A DNA stretch of 64,000 nucleotides from Microthrixaceae bacterium (lineage in GTDB: Bacteria > Actinomycetota > Acidimicrobiia > Acidimicrobiales > Microtrichaceae), in assembly GCA_023958095.1 (NCBI GenBank), contig JAMLGJ010000009.1, positions 44,511 to 108,510 on the forward strand. Direction: 5' to 3'. The notes under the pieces were generated by a model, which was not told the origin of the DNA, ran no database searches, and was given only the letters and a program-made list of their open reading frames with translations. A program made the translations under genes and the position numbers. Shown one piece after another: positions 62,975-64,000 of the stretch; positions within the stretch are counted from its first letter, which is position 1; every line of letters starts with the position of its first letter.

Positions 62975-63663
62975 CACCGCCCTCCGGGAGCCACCCGCTC
63001 GGCCGCCTCGCGCTCCTCCAGGGCCATGGAGACGAAGTTGGCGAGCAGCGCGAGACCTGCGGCGGAGGACTTCTCCGGGTGGAACTGGGTGGCGAAGACG
63101 TTGTCCCGCTGGGCGAGTGCCACGACCTCCCCGCCGTAGTCGCAGGTCGCGATCGTGTCGGCGGTGAGTTCGGGAGCGAAGCTGTGCACGAAGTACATCC
63201 ACGGGTGCTCACCCAGCCCCTGCAACAACCGCGACTCCCCACGGGGCTGCAGACGGTTCCACTGCATCTGGGGGTGCCGCACCCCCGAGGGCAACCTCAC
63301 GACGCCACCCTGGAGCACTCCCAGGCCGACCGAACCAGGAGCCTCCTCGGATCCGTCGTAGAGCAGCTGCATCCCGACGCAGATCCCGAGGAAGGGACGC
63401 CCCGACGCCACGGCATCGAGGGCGACCTCGTCCAGGCCGGAGTCGTGCAGGGCCTCCCTGCAGCGTCCGAAGGCCCCGACTCCGGGTAGGACCACCGCAT
63501 CCGCCTCGGCCACCGTCTCGGGGTTCGAGGTGAGGAAGGCATCCGCCCCCACGTGCTGGAAGGCCTTCTCGGCCGAACGCAGGTTGCCGATGCCGTAGTC
63601 GAGCACGGCGATCCTCGCCGGTTGCTCCGCGGTGCCCTGCGATGCGCGGTCCTCCGTGGTCAC
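62974..63663 (-). CDS. hisH: Imidazole glycerol phosphate synthase glutaminase subunit HisH
   Basis: 229-aa class I glutamine amidotransferase. IAVLDYGIGNLRSAEKAFQH, the oxyanion strand VVLPGVGAFG, nucleophile Cys in FLGICVGMQLL, and His-x-Glu in TQFHPEKSSAAG. GTG start overlaps the hisB stop (GTGA). An extra N-terminal tail of 15 aa is present. Confidence 0.96.
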   Translation of the reverse strand: MTTEDRASQGTAEQPARIAVLDYGIGNLRSAEKAFQHVGADAFLTSNPETVAEADAVVLPGVGAFGRCREALHDSGLDEVALDAVASGRPFLGICVGMQLLYDGSEEAPGSVGLGVLQGGVVRLPSGVRHPQMQWNRLQPRGESRLLQGLGEHPWMYFVHSFAPELTADTIATCDYGGEVVALAQRDNVFATQFHPEKSSAAGLALLANFVSMALEEREAAERVAPGGR

Positions 63664-64000
63664 AGCACTCCCTTGGTGGAGGGGACCTCGTCTCCCTCCA
63701 CCCTGACTGCGTCCCGCAGGGCACGGGCGACGGCCTTCACCGAGGCCTCGATTATGTGGTGGGTGTTCACACCCCGGATCAACTCGATGTGCAGGGTCAC
63801 CTTCGCCGAGCCGGCGAATGCCCTCCAGAACTCCTCCATCAGCTGGGGGTCGAACGGCGGATCCCCCAGTATCTTCTGGCCCGGAGGGTCCACGTCGTAG
63901 TGGACATACGGTCGCCCCGACAGGTCCAGGACCGCCTCCACCAGGGCCTCGTCGAGCGGGGTGCGGATGCTCGCGAACCGCCTCACCCCGCGCCTGTCAC
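63660..64000 (-). CDS. hisB: Imidazoleglycerol-phosphate dehydratase HisB (5' part beyond window)
   Basis: C-terminal 113 codons only; the gene continues past the right edge. DRRGVRRFASIRTPLDEALV, DLSGRPYVHYD, the metal-binding GVNTHHIIEASVKAVARALR and the end R-V-E-G-D-E-V-P-S-T-K-G match monofunctional HisB. First of the hisB, hisH, hisA, hisF run seen in the window. Confidence 0.95.
   Translation of the reverse strand, partial: DRRGVRRFASIRTPLDEALVEAVLDLSGRPYVHYDVDPPGQKILGDPPFDPQLMEEFWRAFAGSAKVTLHIELIRGVNTHHIIEASVKAVARALRDAVRVEGDEVPSTKGVL

Overview
The window is GC-rich, densely packed bacterial chromosome from a high-GC Gram-positive. Pointers to Actinomycetota are an actinobacterial-type LexA box in the recA promoter, an ANTAR response regulator, a luciferase-like F420-type oxidoreductase, the actinobacterial long form of a GroES-like protein, SURF1 and RNase J. 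A deep-branching class such as Acidimicrobiia is my inference, not something shown. I see no insertion sequence, phage or CRISPR array, and no gene-free stretch longer than about 300 bases. Most genes lie on the minus strand, often with 1 to 8 base start/stop overlaps.

Layout. 1-5029: miaB, an APH-like gene, miaA, dapF and hflX in one minus-strand operon. 5172-10337: recA under an SOS promoter, thpR, cinA, pgsA and rimO. 10399-17375: an SMP-30 family lactonase, ftsK, RNase J, dapA and a winged-helix regulator. 17418-23544: a di-iron ferritin-like protein, two related TetR regulators, SURF1, an acyl-CoA ligase and a VTT/DedA-like membrane protein. 23648-27237: dapB and murF, then divergent ddl, which with dapA and dapF makes a peptidoglycan precursor theme. 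27243-33449: a tightly coupled plus-strand operon of a fatty acyl-CoA reductase/HAD fusion, a zinc alcohol dehydrogenase, a divergent LarA-like protein and a PlsC-like acyltransferase. 33394-41819: an incomplete Tad/Flp pilus locus (cpaB, cpaE, tadA, a vWA-tadB fusion, tadC) ending in a GT-C-like membrane protein. 42048-49542: rpsA, a methyltransferase, polA, a PdtaR-like regulator, a coiled-coil protein, tRNA-Leu, a small membrane protein, a BCP-type peroxiredoxin and HU. 49709-64000: trpA, trpB, trpF, trpC, a second (TrpB2-type) tryptophan synthase beta chain, a secreted leishmanolysin-like protease, ygfZ, trpE, hisI, a GroES-like gene, a nitrilase, an LLM oxidoreductase, hisF, hisA, hisH and partial hisB.

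Two patterns recur across the window. First, many genes have a TANNNT box ending only 6 to 9 bases before their ATG or GTG with no Shine-Dalgarno sequence, as expected for leaderless transcription. I used this to choose several starts. Second, short tandem duplications (16, 27 and 28 bp units) sit at gene 3' ends and carry the stop codon.

The best candidate for an undescribed system is the reductase/HAD, dehydrogenase, LarA-like and acyltransferase operon, physically linked to D-Ala-D-Ala ligase. It looks like a lipid-tailoring pathway with an unidentified product.
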